Origin: Clostridia bacterium
Lineage (GTDB): Bacteria; Bacillota; Clostridia; Christensenellales; Borkfalkiaceae
DNA: 64,000 nt
Direction: 5' to 3'
Assembly: GCA_017626305.1 (NCBI GenBank)
Contig: JAGAIW010000028.1
Coordinates: 1 to 64,000, forward strand
Part shown: piece by piece, positions 8,598-17,862 of the stretch
How positions within the stretch are numbered: position 1 is the stretch's first letter
Layout: each line of letters starts with the position of its first letter
Position numbers and translations under genes: made by a program
The notes under the pieces: model-generated
What the model saw: the letters and a program-made list of their open reading frames with translations, nothing else
Database searches by the model: none
What the model was told of the DNA's origin: nothing

Positions 8598-9674
8598 ATG
8601 AATATCACGGAAAAATCAAAAAATATAATCGATAATTGCAGATTCTGTTGGATGTGCCGTCACGTATGTCCAATCGGGAATGCGACGGGGTTGGAAAGAA
8701 ACACCGCCCGCGCCCGCGCAATGGGCGCAAGCTTGGTTGTGCGTAATGCCACTGAGCTCAAAGAAATCGCAGAAAACATCTACGAATGTACCCTTTGCGG
8801 TGCGTGTACGAACAACTGCATGACGGGCTTTGACCCTAAGGTGTTTATCCAAGAATTAAAGACGGGAATCGTGTTAAACGGCGTTGCGCCCACGTATATT
8901 ATGGACTTGCTTGAAAAATATACGACGATGGGCAACGTGTTTGGCAAGACGGCTTGCGCGGGCTTAGATGATTTGTACAACACGGACAGTGAAACGGCGT
9001 TGTTCGTTGGCCAGGATGCATTGTACAAATCCCCCGAAAGTGTAAAGAATGCAGTTGTGCTTTTGAACAAGGCAGGCGTAAGCGTGTCCTTGGATAAAAA
9101 CCAAGACAGCGGCGCCGCGCTTTGGTTCTTGACGGGTAAAACGCAGGAAACGCAAAACGCGGCAAAGGCTTGCGCGGAAATGCTCAATCAATATAAGACT
9201 GTTATAGTATACGATCCCGTTGACTTGAAGTTGATGCTTCACGAATATAAGGAATGGGGCATTGAAGTCACGGCGAAAGTGGTTGGGTTTAATGAATATC
9301 TGCTTGCCTTGATTGAAAATGGTAAGCTTGCAGTGAAGAAGACGGCAAACGAGTATACTTTACAGGATAATTACGCGTACGCAAGAGAACTCGACGACAG
9401 CGAAACGGGCAGAAAACTCATTGAAAAAGTAGGCGTGAATAAGGAAATGCTTCTCATCGGTAAGGAAGCAAACCTTGCAGGTCAGTTGATTATGGCGGAA
9501 TATATGCCCGACGTCATCGTGCAGGTTGCGAAAGATAGATGGCAAAATGCAATCAATATGGATTGCAAAACGATGGTTACCGAAAATCCTGCGGAATATG
9601 TTGCGCTCAAAGCAACAGCTCCCGACGGTTATCGTGTGATTTCCGTAGAAGAAATGCTTTTGGAGAATATGTAA
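8598..9674 (+). CDS. 2x[4Fe-4S] ferredoxin-domain protein, GlcF/HdrC-like
   Basis: A 358-residue iron-sulfur protein with two CxxCxxCxxxC motifs (Cys14, 17, 20, 24 and Cys64, 67, 70, 74). They should hold two [4Fe-4S] clusters that pass electrons between the FAD subunit encoded 14 bases upstream and a carrier. GlcF proteins normally carry Cys-Cys-Gly domains after the ferredoxin part. Here the C-terminal 250 residues keep the length of that region but I see no CCG motif, so the domain is degenerate or different. A pair of soluble dehydrogenase subunits is the likely arrangement. Confidence 0.85.
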   Translation: MNITEKSKNIIDNCRFCWMCRHVCPIGNATGLERNTARARAMGASLVVRNATELKEIAENIYECTLCGACTNNCMTGFDPKVFIQELKTGIVLNGVAPTYIMDLLEKYTTMGNVFGKTACAGLDDLYNTDSETALFVGQDALYKSPESVKNAVVLLNKAGVSVSLDKNQDSGAALWFLTGKTQETQNAAKACAEMLNQYKTVIVYDPVDLKLMLHEYKEWGIEVTAKVVGFNEYLLALIENGKLAVKKTANEYTLQDNYAYARELDDSETGRKLIEKVGVNKEMLLIGKEANLAGQLIMAEYMPDVIVQVAKDRWQNAINMDCKTMVTENPAEYVALKATAPDGYRVISVEEMLLENM

Positions 9675-9675
9675 T

Positions 9676-10467
9676 ATGAACTTGAAAAAATCCTACGTTG
9701 AAAAATACGGTTATGAAAGAGTAGTAACGGACAGAAACTCCCCGCTCGTATACGCGGAAACGGATATGTTGAAGCTTGCGGATGGTCAAAGCTACACGAT
9801 TGACGAACTTGGAAAAGAATTCGTTTTGGTGGTTTTATACGGGAGATGTGAGGTAAAGGGCGAAGGATTTACCTTTGCTGTGGGAAAACGCGTTAACGTT
9901 TTTGAAGGTGCGGCGGAAACGGCATACGTTGGTAAGGACACGGCTTTTACCGTTACGGCAATGGGCGGCGACGTGAAAATTGCCGTATGCAAAGCGCCCG
10001 CGGAAAAATATTACAAACCTTATCAAATCAAGGCTGAAAACGTTGTGGTGAAAACGTTTGGTAAGGGCGCGTTCGTGCGCGAAGTCGCTTTCACTTTCCC
10101 TGAAAGCGGGGAGGCAAACCATTTGTACATCGGTGAGTTTTGGGTAGAAGACGGCAAATGGGGTAGTTATCCTCCACATAAGCACGACGTGGACAATCTT
10201 CCTACGGAGGGGGCGCTCGATGAAATTTACTACTATGAATTCGACAAACCCCAAGGGTTTGGTTTCCAAGCGGTGTACACCCCTGAAAACGACATCAACG
10301 AAGTATACAAAGTGCAAAATGGGGATATGGTGGTTATCCCTAAAGGCTACCACCCTTTCACGGTTGCACCAGGTTATAAAAACTATTGCTTATGGATTAT
10401 GGCAGGGAAAAACCGCGGGCTGTTGAGTTCGTCGGAAGAATGCCATAAGTGGATTGTGAAAAACTAA
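9676..10467 (+). CDS. 5-deoxy-glucuronate isomerase-like protein (IolB family)
   Basis: A 263-residue bicupin related to IolB and KduI. The C-terminal cupin shows PPHKHD, a following Glu with EIYYY, and the VVIPKGYHP strand, which supply the metal-binding His/His/Glu/His set. IolB isomerises 5-deoxy-glucuronate to 2-deoxy-5-keto-gluconate in inositol catabolism. The operon also has IolC-like (PfkB) and IolJ-like (class II aldolase) genes but no IolD, so it may act on another uronate-like intermediate. It follows the Fe-S gene by one base. Confidence 0.8.
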   Translation: MNLKKSYVEKYGYERVVTDRNSPLVYAETDMLKLADGQSYTIDELGKEFVLVVLYGRCEVKGEGFTFAVGKRVNVFEGAAETAYVGKDTAFTVTAMGGDVKIAVCKAPAEKYYKPYQIKAENVVVKTFGKGAFVREVAFTFPESGEANHLYIGEFWVEDGKWGSYPPHKHDVDNLPTEGALDEIYYYEFDKPQGFGFQAVYTPENDINEVYKVQNGDMVVIPKGYHPFTVAPGYKNYCLWIMAGKNRGLLSSSEECHKWIVKN

Positions 10468-10479
10468 AAGGAGTATACC

Positions 10480-11940
10480 ATGTACGTACTTGGCATAGAT
10501 TTCGGCGGGGGTGCAAGCAAAGCGACGCTGTTAGATAAAAACGGTCAGGTGGTTGCTACGGCAACCGCCGAATACCCCACGCATTACGGTGACGGCGGAA
10601 AAGCGGAACAAAATCCGATGGATTGGTACAATGCTGCTTGTCAAAATATCCGTTCCGTTTTACAAAATATAAATGCCGAGGACGTAAAATGTCTTTGTTT
10701 TGACGCGGCAACACATACGGCGGTTTTAATGGACGAGAACGGCGTTCCCATTTGTAATTCCGTCTATTGGACGGACACACGAAGTGTAAAAGAAAAGCAA
10801 TACCTTGCAGAGAATTTCGGCAAGGAAATTTTCGAAAAATGTAAGCATAACGTCGATACCATTTGGTCTTTACCCGAAATTTTGTACGTAAAGAATCATT
10901 TTCCCGACGTTTATAAAAAGGTGAAAAAGGTTACGTTTGCCAAGGATTTTGTGCGCGGAAAATTCACAGGCGACTTCGTCACCGACTATATCGAGGCGCA
11001 GGGCAGCATGCTCTTTGACTTTGATAAAAAGGAATGGGATGAACGTCTTTTGAGCCTTGTTGGGCTGACAAAAGAATCTATGCCCAAAATTGTAAATCCG
11101 CTTGAACGGGTGGGGCAGGTACGCGATGAAGCAGCTTTGGATACTGGATTAAAGGTGGGAACGCCCGTGGTTTGCGGGGCGACGGATACTGTCATGGAAG
11201 TGTTTGCGGCAGGCGGAATTAAGAATGGTGATATGACCTTGAAACTCGCGACGGCAGGCCGTATTTGCGTGGTTTCAAACGAATATTACCCAGATAAAAA
11301 TATCATCAACTATTCTCATCTTAAAGAGAAAATGTATTATCCTGGAAGCGGAACAAAATCCTGCGCGGCGTCTTTGCGTTGGTTTAGGGATACTTTCGGC
11401 GGCAGCTTTGAAGTGTTCAGTGAGATTGCGGAAGATATTCCCATTGGATGTGATGGGCTTGTGTTTCATCCCTACTTAACAGGTGAACTTACGCCGTACG
11501 CAAATCCCATGCTTCGGGGCAGTTTTATCGGGATTTCCGCAGGGCATACCAAAGCGCATTTTGCACGCGCCGTAATGGAAGGCGTAGCGATGAGTTTGCT
11601 TGACTGCAAGACGTACTTAAAAGAAAAAGGCGTTCAGGTGGGTAATTCGGCGTATGTCATCGGTGGAGGCGCAAAGAGTAAGGTTTGGCGACAAATTGTA
11701 GCTGATGCCTTAGGATTGACGCTTGTACAAACGGAAAATAACGATTCTTCGTTTGGCTCGGCGATGTGTGCAGGTATATCGGCAGGATTCTTTGCGAGTT
11801 TTGACGAGGCGAGCAAGACCTGTCAAAAAGTGATAGGCGAAACAAAGCCTATTCCCGAAAATACTGAAAAATACGCAAAAATCTTTGCGAAATACAAAAA
11901 AATCAGCAAATTTTTAACGGAACTTTCCGATGAAAGATAA
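10480..11940 (+). CDS. FGGY family carbohydrate kinase (xylulokinase-like)
   Basis: A 486-residue two-domain sugar kinase. The N-terminal phosphate-1 loop reads GIDFGGGASKATLLD, the central part has a WTDTRS motif, and the C-terminal ATP-binding part has YVIGGGAKSKVWRQ, typical of FGGY kinases. Most similar in style to xylulokinases, but specificity in this family cannot be read from motifs. It would phosphorylate the sugar or ketose produced by the upstream isomerase. AAGGAG lies 8-9 bases upstream. Its 3' end overlaps the start of the Etf fusion by 11 bases. Confidence 0.88.
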   Translation: MYVLGIDFGGGASKATLLDKNGQVVATATAEYPTHYGDGGKAEQNPMDWYNAACQNIRSVLQNINAEDVKCLCFDAATHTAVLMDENGVPICNSVYWTDTRSVKEKQYLAENFGKEIFEKCKHNVDTIWSLPEILYVKNHFPDVYKKVKKVTFAKDFVRGKFTGDFVTDYIEAQGSMLFDFDKKEWDERLLSLVGLTKESMPKIVNPLERVGQVRDEAALDTGLKVGTPVVCGATDTVMEVFAAGGIKNGDMTLKLATAGRICVVSNEYYPDKNIINYSHLKEKMYYPGSGTKSCAASLRWFRDTFGGSFEVFSEIAEDIPIGCDGLVFHPYLTGELTPYANPMLRGSFIGISAGHTKAHFARAVMEGVAMSLLDCKTYLKEKGVQVGNSAYVIGGGAKSKVWRQIVADALGLTLVQTENNDSSFGSAMCAGISAGFFASFDEASKTCQKVIGETKPIPENTEKYAKIFAKYKKISKFLTELSDER

Positions 11941-13315
11941 AAGAATAGTCGTATTATTAAAATATTTCAAAGGGGAATTGAATCCATTTGACGGGGCTGC
12001 GTTAGAGTGTGCTTTGGAAACGGGCGCAAAGGAGATAATTGCACTGTCTATGGCGCCCATGTCCGCGTTGAATTCTTTTCAAGGCGTTACCCGCATAGGG
12101 GTTAAAGGGATATTCATTAGCGATCCCTTATATGCAGGTAGCGACACGCAAGCGACAAGTTTTATCCTTGCGGAAGCGTTGAGACGATTAAAACCCGACT
12201 TGATTTTTAGCGGACGGCAAAGCGTGGATGGGGATACGGCGCAGGTGCCGCCGATGATCGCGCAACGCTTGGGTTTTGCTGTGAAAACGAAAGCCATCAG
12301 TTTTGTCAGTGATACTATCACTTTGCGAAACGGAGAGAACTTCGTTCCGCAGGAAAAAACGGTGATTACATTTGAAAAGATTCGTACTCTCCGTTTCCCG
12401 TCTATTTTTTCAAAGCTTGGCGAAGTGGAAATTTGGAACAACGGAATTTTGGGTTTGCCGCAAGAAAAATGTGGATTGAAAGGCTCGCCCACACGCGTGG
12501 TGAAGAGCTATGAAAGCAGCGTAGGGCGTAGGCAATGCCAATTTGTCGGTATGGAAACGCTGGATTCGCTTATCCAAGCTGGGTTGAAAAAACAACGCAC
12601 AGAGCAAACCGAAGACAAAGGACAAAAACTTGACGAAATCTATTTTGTCGGTAATATAAAGCCGATAGCGGAACGCATTGGCTTTACCGCGATAGAGTTG
12701 CAAACGCAAGGAAAAAGTGCAAAGGAAATTGCCGAAGAACTGACGGAAAAGCAAGCGAAAGCGGTACTTTGGGAAGACAGTGAAGAATTGAAAATTTTGG
12801 CTTCGCAGGTAGCCGTTTTGACGGGGGCAGGTATTTGTGCAGACTGTATTTCTTTCCGTGTGGAAGAGGGAAAACTGATAATGACTCGTCCCGCTTTGGG
12901 TGGTAACGTTACGGCGGATATCGTCTGTGAGAGTGATATGACATTCGCTACGGTGCGGACAGTGAAGAAAGAGAGCTCGGACGTAATTTTTTCCGTTGGG
13001 AAAGGCGCAACGGACGAGATAGAAAGGATACGAAAGCTTGCGCAAAAATATGGTGCAGAGGTTTGTTGTTCGCGCATTGTGGCGGACGGCGGAAAACTGC
13101 CGTATGAAAAACAAGTGGGCTTGACGGGCAGAACAGTATCCCCGAAAGTCTATGTGGCTTTTGGAATTTCGGGCGCGGTACAGCACACCTGCGCGATTGC
13201 AGGTGCGGGCACGGTGATAGCCGTAAACAATGATAAACAAGCAAGGATATTCGATTATGCTGATTACGGTATAATGGATGACGTAAAAAATATAAAGGAG
13301 AATGAAATATGTTAG
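11930..13315 (+). CDS. Fused electron transfer flavoprotein EtfB-EtfA
   Basis: A single 461-residue chain joins both subunits of an electron transfer flavoprotein. Residues about 1-205 are the EtfB part, with the LIFSGRQSVDGDTAQVPP segment that binds the AMP/FAD side. Residues about 215-461 are the EtfA part, ending in the FAD signature (GLTGRTVSPKVY, GISGAVQH, ADYGIMDD). ETF carries electrons between flavoprotein dehydrogenases and another acceptor. Encoded with a GlcD-like and an Fe-S protein, it suggests an Etf-linked, possibly confurcating, dehydrogenase complex. A fusion in the order B then A is uncommon; the usual form is two genes. It overlaps the neighbouring genes on both sides. Confidence 0.88.
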   Translation: MKDKRIVVLLKYFKGELNPFDGAALECALETGAKEIIALSMAPMSALNSFQGVTRIGVKGIFISDPLYAGSDTQATSFILAEALRRLKPDLIFSGRQSVDGDTAQVPPMIAQRLGFAVKTKAISFVSDTITLRNGENFVPQEKTVITFEKIRTLRFPSIFSKLGEVEIWNNGILGLPQEKCGLKGSPTRVVKSYESSVGRRQCQFVGMETLDSLIQAGLKKQRTEQTEDKGQKLDEIYFVGNIKPIAERIGFTAIELQTQGKSAKEIAEELTEKQAKAVLWEDSEELKILASQVAVLTGAGICADCISFRVEEGKLIMTRPALGGNVTADIVCESDMTFATVRTVKKESSDVIFSVGKGATDEIERIRKLAQKYGAEVCCSRIVADGGKLPYEKQVGLTGRTVSPKVYVAFGISGAVQHTCAIAGAGTVIAVNNDKQARIFDYADYGIMDDVKNIKENEIC

Positions 13316-14136
13316 TAAATTTTCAAACGATTTTGAAAGATGCAGATGAAAAGGGGTATGCAGTACCTGCTTTTAACGTGTATAATATGGAAACGGTCAT
13401 GGGGGTTATTCAAGCGGCGGAAGAACAGCGCGCGCCCGTGATTATTCAATTCTATTCCCGTTTGGCAACGACGGGTTTTGTGGATTATCTTGCGCCCATC
13501 ATTTTGAAAGCGGCGGAAAAGGCAAGCGTACCCGTATGTATTCACCTTGATCACGGTGCGGGTTTTGAACCTGCGGCGATTGCGCTCAAAAACGGTGCTA
13601 CGGGGATTATGGTGGACTTTTCGAAACTTGACATGGATGAAAATATTGCCAACACGAAAAAGGCGGTGGACATTTTGTCTGTGATGAATATCGGCGTAGA
13701 AGGGGAAATCGGTCATATCGGTTCTGCTGCAGACGGCGTACCTACCGATTATACGACGGTAGAAGAAGCGAAAAAATACGTAGACGGTACGGGCGTAGCG
13801 GCATTGGCGGTTGCGGTCGGTACGGCGCATGGCAGATACAAGCAGGCACCCGTTCTTCAAATCGAACGTATCAAAGCGATCAAAGACGAGGTGAAAATTC
13901 CCCTTGTACTCCACGGCGGCAGCGGTGTTCCCGACGACCAAATCAAGTTAGCGGTTCAGGCGGGTATCCGTAAAATCAATTTTGGTACGGACCTTTGCTA
14001 TTCTTTCTTAGACAGTGTATTTGCGGTAGATAGAAAAATTTACGCAATCGACTTGTTCATGAAAGAACCGATTGCAGCGGTGAAGAGCTTCGCGGTTTCC
14101 AAAATTCAACTTCTTGGGGCGAATGACAGAGTATGA
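13309..14136 (+). CDS. Class II fructose-bisphosphate aldolase family protein (IolJ/GatY-like)
   Basis: A 275-residue zinc aldolase. Ligands and substrate motifs appear as HLDHG (His82), EGEIG (Glu134), GTAHG and LHGGSG. It should split a ketose phosphate into dihydroxyacetone phosphate and an aldehyde. The IolJ and GatY/KbaY enzymes of this family use 2-deoxy-5-keto-gluconate-6-phosphate and tagatose-bisphosphate. The start overlaps the end of the Etf fusion by 7 bases, and the stop overlaps the next gene (ATGA), which ties it tightly into the operon. Confidence 0.88.
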   Translation: MLVNFQTILKDADEKGYAVPAFNVYNMETVMGVIQAAEEQRAPVIIQFYSRLATTGFVDYLAPIILKAAEKASVPVCIHLDHGAGFEPAAIALKNGATGIMVDFSKLDMDENIANTKKAVDILSVMNIGVEGEIGHIGSAADGVPTDYTTVEEAKKYVDGTGVAALAVAVGTAHGRYKQAPVLQIERIKAIKDEVKIPLVLHGGSGVPDDQIKLAVQAGIRKINFGTDLCYSFLDSVFAVDRKIYAIDLFMKEPIAAVKSFAVSKIQLLGANDRV

Positions 14137-15017
14137 AAAAGGTCGTAGGGCTTGGCGCGTGCGTATTGGATACGCTTATCGCTTGCGAGAGCTATCCTAA
14201 GGAAGATACCAAACAAAAAGCAGAAAACATTTTTCTCTCGGGCGGCGGTCCCGTTGGCAACGCGCTTGTGGTCATCAGTAAGCTTGGGGTAAAAGCCGAT
14301 GTCATCGGCGGTTTTGGCGGTGACAGTGCGGGAAAGTATCTGTTGGACGATTTCAAAAAATACGGCGTAGGTGTGGAAAATGCGACGGTCTTAAAAGATG
14401 CAACGTCCTTTACCTCGTATATCGTTTTGGCGGCGGACAAAGCAAGTCGTACCTGCGTATTCGATAGAGGTAGCGTATTGGACGAGCCGAGCAATTTACA
14501 GCTCTCCGCCATCGATGATGCAGACGTCTTGCATTTGGACGGGAATTATTTAGAGAGTGCGATTGCGGCGGCGAAATACGCCAAGGGAAAAGGTGTAAAA
14601 GTGAGTTTGGACGCAGGCGGTTTATATGCGGGCATCGAACGGCTTTTACCATACGTGGATATCCTGATTTCCTCGGCGGAATTTGCGCTTGGTCTGACGC
14701 AGGAAACGGAAATTGCGGCAGCCATGTCCGCGTTGAATGCAAAATACGCGCCCCAAATTTTGGTGGTGACGGACGGCAGCAACGGCGGGTATTATTGGGA
14801 AAACGGCACGGCTGTACACTATGACAGTGTAAAGGTCAAGGCGGTGGATACCAACGGTGCAGGGGATACTTTCCACGGCGCGTTTATCGCGGCATATTGC
14901 GAGGGGAAGAACGTGAAAGATTGTTGCGTATACGCAAGCAAAGTCGCCGCTTACAAGTGTATGCATACAGGGGCAAGAACTTACGAGTTAAGTAAGGAAA
15001 TTGCGGATAAATTATAA
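14133..15017 (+). CDS. PfkB family carbohydrate kinase (ribokinase fold)
   Basis: A 294-residue kinase with the two PfkB signatures: a Gly-rich GGGPVGNALVV near residue 40 and the anion-hole motif DTNGAGDTFHGAF near residue 245, whose Asp is the catalytic base. It could phosphorylate a ketose or a deoxy-keto-gluconate before aldol cleavage by the preceding gene, with which it shares an ATGA overlap. The substrate is uncertain: ribokinase, fructokinase, KDG kinase and IolC all share these motifs. Confidence 0.88.
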   Translation: MKKVVGLGACVLDTLIACESYPKEDTKQKAENIFLSGGGPVGNALVVISKLGVKADVIGGFGGDSAGKYLLDDFKKYGVGVENATVLKDATSFTSYIVLAADKASRTCVFDRGSVLDEPSNLQLSAIDDADVLHLDGNYLESAIAAAKYAKGKGVKVSLDAGGLYAGIERLLPYVDILISSAEFALGLTQETEIAAAMSALNAKYAPQILVVTDGSNGGYYWENGTAVHYDSVKVKAVDTNGAGDTFHGAFIAAYCEGKNVKDCCVYASKVAAYKCMHTGARTYELSKEIADKL

Positions 15018-15037
15018 AGCTGTACAGAGGTGGAAAT

Positions 15038-15709
15038 ATGGCGAAAAAATCAGTGACGTTTAGCTTTGACGACGGCGTAAAACAGGATGCGCCTTTGGTA
15101 GAATTATTTAATAAATATGGGATAAAATGTACCTTTAATTTAAACACGGGCTTGGCGAATGAAAAATGTCGTTGGGTATATAAAGGCGTAGACGTTATCC
15201 ACATGAATAAGGAGGATATGCTCGGTTTGTATGTCGGACACGAAGTCGCCATACATACTTTGACGCATCCGTACTTGGAAAAATTAGATGAAGATAAAAT
15301 CTATGAGCAAGTGTATGGGGACAAGTGTAATTTGGAAGATTGGTACCAACAAGAGGTAGTGGGCATGGCATATCCCTATGGGACATACGATGATAGAGTG
15401 CTGAAAATCCTCAAACGCTGCGGTATCAAATACGCACGCACGATTCAAAACACGCCGGATTTTACACCGCAAGAGGATTTGTTGCAGTTGAAAGCTTCCT
15501 GCTGTTTTACCAATCCCAATTTAGACGCTATCATCGACCGATTTATAGAAAGTGAGAGTGATGAAAAGCAGGTGCTTTATATTTGGGGACACAGTTACCA
15601 ATTGGGCGTGGATATGTCATGGGAAACCTTTGAGAACGTTTGTAAAAAGCTGACCTCTGTAAAAGGCTTGATATTTGAAACGAATAAGGACGCGCTTTTA
15701 AAAAATTGA
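15038..15709 (+). CDS. Polysaccharide deacetylase-like protein (NodB fold), cytoplasmic (1)
   Basis: A 223-residue carbohydrate-esterase-4-like protein. The first motif SFDDG supplies Asp11 and Asp12, and GHEVAIHTLTH supplies metal ligands His73 and His77. MAYPYGTYDDR is the third NodB motif. It has no signal peptide or transmembrane segment, so it should act on an intracellular substrate. A paralogue lies at 17863, separated by the GH28-like and MBL genes. Together with NagA this implies several deacylation steps in one operon. Confidence 0.85.
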   Translation: MAKKSVTFSFDDGVKQDAPLVELFNKYGIKCTFNLNTGLANEKCRWVYKGVDVIHMNKEDMLGLYVGHEVAIHTLTHPYLEKLDEDKIYEQVYGDKCNLEDWYQQEVVGMAYPYGTYDDRVLKILKRCGIKYARTIQNTPDFTPQEDLLQLKASCCFTNPNLDAIIDRFIESESDEKQVLYIWGHSYQLGVDMSWETFENVCKKLTSVKGLIFETNKDALLKN

Positions 15710-15723
15710 ACGGAGTAAGAGAA

Positions 15724-17040
15724 ATGGAAGTTATTGTGAAAGCCGTAAATGAGAATATGACGGCAATCATTCAAAAAGCGATTGACGACTGTTTTTTAAG
15801 CGGTGGCGGCAGGGTTGTGCTGGAAAACGGATTGTATGAGATAGGCAGTATCCGTTTGCGTTCAAATTGTACGCTCTATATGAAAAATGGTGCGGTGTTG
15901 AAAGGCGTACGTGAAATAGCTGCGTATGATATTCTTACCAATGATAGGGTGGAACCGATTGACGAACAGTATAAAACGGACGTGCTTTGGACTCCTCCGC
16001 ACGTGAGAATAACGTATGACCACATGACAAAGGCGGCAAGCCGTTGGAACAACGCTTTGATTCGTATTTTAGAAGCGCACGACGTGGCGATTATTGCGGA
16101 GAAAGGGGCGGTGATTGACGGTTCGGACCCATATGACGCCGTAGGTGAGGAACATTATCGCGGCCCGCACGGGATTGCTTATCACCATTCCAAAAATATA
16201 CGATTGGAAGGATATGTGATTCGTAATACGGGTAATTGGGCGCATATCGGTTACAAATCTCAAAATATCACGTATAAAAACATTGTGGTGCAGGGCGGTC
16301 ACGACGGTATTCACAACTCCTCATGCGATGATTATACCATTGAGGACTGCGAATTTTACACGGGCGACGATTGCGTTGCAGGGTTTGATAATTACAACGT
16401 TACGGTAAGAAATTGCATACTGAACTCTGCGTGCAGCGGGATGCGTTTCGGCGGAGCGGATATCTTGGTGGAAAATTGTCGTTTTTACGGTCCTGCGCAG
16501 TATGTATTCCGCGGAGCAATGCCTTTGGCAGATAAGATTGCGGGTAAACCCTCTCCGCGCGTAAACGGCGGAAAAATGTTGGCGCTTTTTACCTATTATT
16601 CGGATTTTTCACTCAACGTGCGCCGATTGCCGAAGAATATCATTATACGCAACTGTACTGTGGAAAATTGCGCTCGCTTTTTGCATTTTGATTTTACGGG
16701 TACGCATACTTGGCAAAAGAATAAACCCTTGGTGGAAATCACCTTTGATACTATTCAGGCAAGCGGAATTTCGTTGCCATTCAACGCATACGGCAGTGCG
16801 GAAACGCCTTTGACTTTACGGGTAAAAAATTGTGATATACGGTTTTCTGCGGAAACGGATTGTGCGATTCGTTCAGGGAATTTTACCTTGATTGACGTAG
16901 AAAATACTCGCTTTGAAAACGTGACGGACACGTTGGTGAAAGGGTACGGCGGGGAAGGCGAAATCCGCATGGAAAAGGTAAACGGTGTAAAACGTTTACT
17001 CCACAAAGTAGACGAAAAATTCATCAGCGATAACATTTAA
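15724..17040 (+). CDS. GH28-like right-handed beta-helix protein
   Basis: A 438-residue protein with the repeated N-x-x-I/V-x-N-C rungs of a parallel beta helix, related to polygalacturonases. The GDD motif is present in YTGDDCVAGFDNYNV, but the HG motif expected next is replaced by SACSGMRFGG. That places it in a divergent branch, perhaps a hydrolase or lyase with altered chemistry. No signal peptide is present, so it should be cytoplasmic. I chose the ATG at 15724, 8 bases after GGAG; an upstream TTG overlaps the previous stop codon. Confidence 0.75.
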   Translation: MEVIVKAVNENMTAIIQKAIDDCFLSGGGRVVLENGLYEIGSIRLRSNCTLYMKNGAVLKGVREIAAYDILTNDRVEPIDEQYKTDVLWTPPHVRITYDHMTKAASRWNNALIRILEAHDVAIIAEKGAVIDGSDPYDAVGEEHYRGPHGIAYHHSKNIRLEGYVIRNTGNWAHIGYKSQNITYKNIVVQGGHDGIHNSSCDDYTIEDCEFYTGDDCVAGFDNYNVTVRNCILNSACSGMRFGGADILVENCRFYGPAQYVFRGAMPLADKIAGKPSPRVNGGKMLALFTYYSDFSLNVRRLPKNIIIRNCTVENCARFLHFDFTGTHTWQKNKPLVEITFDTIQASGISLPFNAYGSAETPLTLRVKNCDIRFSAETDCAIRSGNFTLIDVENTRFENVTDTLVKGYGGEGEIRMEKVNGVKRLLHKVDEKFISDNI

Positions 17041-17055
17041 GGAAAGGGTTTTGAT

Positions 17056-17856
17056 ATGGTACAAAAACAAGATTTATTTCCCCCTGTAAACATGTTTGGC
17101 AACTTATATTTCGTGGGTACAAAACCTGCCTCAACGCACGTGGTGGACACGGGGGAAGGGCTGATTGTATTCGATACGGGCTATCAACATTCTTTGTACG
17201 TAGTGATAGACGGCATATACCGCATGGGGTTAAAACTTGCGGACGTGAGATATATATTCCTGACCCACGGACATATCGACCATTTGGGCGGGGCAAGGGC
17301 GTTGCGTGATTTGACAGGCGCAAAAATTTGCCTTGGGGCAGAGGATAGACAATACGCCAATGGAGAGTTGGATTTGTCGTATGCAAAAGAGCTTGGGATG
17401 TCGTTTAAGGAAACGTTTGAACCGGATATTTTATTAAAAGACGGGGATGAAATTACGCTTGGTAATACGACGGTGCGCGCGGTGGCGACGCCCGGGCATA
17501 CGCCGGGGGCGATGTCTTTCTTCTTTGACGTCACGGACGGTAAAGAAACGTTCCGCGCAGGATTGCACGGCGGTATGGGTATCAATACCATGTGTAAGGC
17601 GTTTTTGGATAAGTATAACTTACCTTATTCCTTGCGTGAAGATTTTGTAAAATCCATGCACCGTTTAAACGAGGAAAAGGTGGATATATTCCTTGGAAAT
17701 CACATGCAGCACAACAAAACGGAAAGTAAGGCAAAGCTGCTTCAAGAGGGCAATAAATATGCCTACGTGGACGCAACCGAATGGCAACCTTATAATCTGT
17801 GGTGTATAGAAAATTTAAACGCCATGATTGCACGTGAAAATGCGGAAAGTAATTAA
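17056..17856 (+). CDS. MBL-fold metallo-hydrolase
   Basis: A 266-residue metallo-beta-lactamase-fold protein with the complete first motif HGHIDH (His71, His73, Asp75, His76) and a later ATPGHTPG motif for the next metal His. The family includes lactonases, glyoxalase II-type thioesterases and phosphodiesterases. Given the sugar-oxidation context, a sugar lactonase role is attractive but unproven. It is cytoplasmic by sequence and lies between the two parts of the NodB pair. Confidence 0.85.
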   Translation: MVQKQDLFPPVNMFGNLYFVGTKPASTHVVDTGEGLIVFDTGYQHSLYVVIDGIYRMGLKLADVRYIFLTHGHIDHLGGARALRDLTGAKICLGAEDRQYANGELDLSYAKELGMSFKETFEPDILLKDGDEITLGNTTVRAVATPGHTPGAMSFFFDVTDGKETFRAGLHGGMGINTMCKAFLDKYNLPYSLREDFVKSMHRLNEEKVDIFLGNHMQHNKTESKAKLLQEGNKYAYVDATEWQPYNLWCIENLNAMIARENAESN

Positions 17857-17862
17857 AAAAGT

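Noticed and set aside
12410-13240. Minus-strand frames of 145-276 codons opposite the Etf fusion
   Set aside because: They overlap a gene with full Etf motifs, and their composition (Arg/Cys/Phe/His-rich) is that of a reverse-complement shadow.
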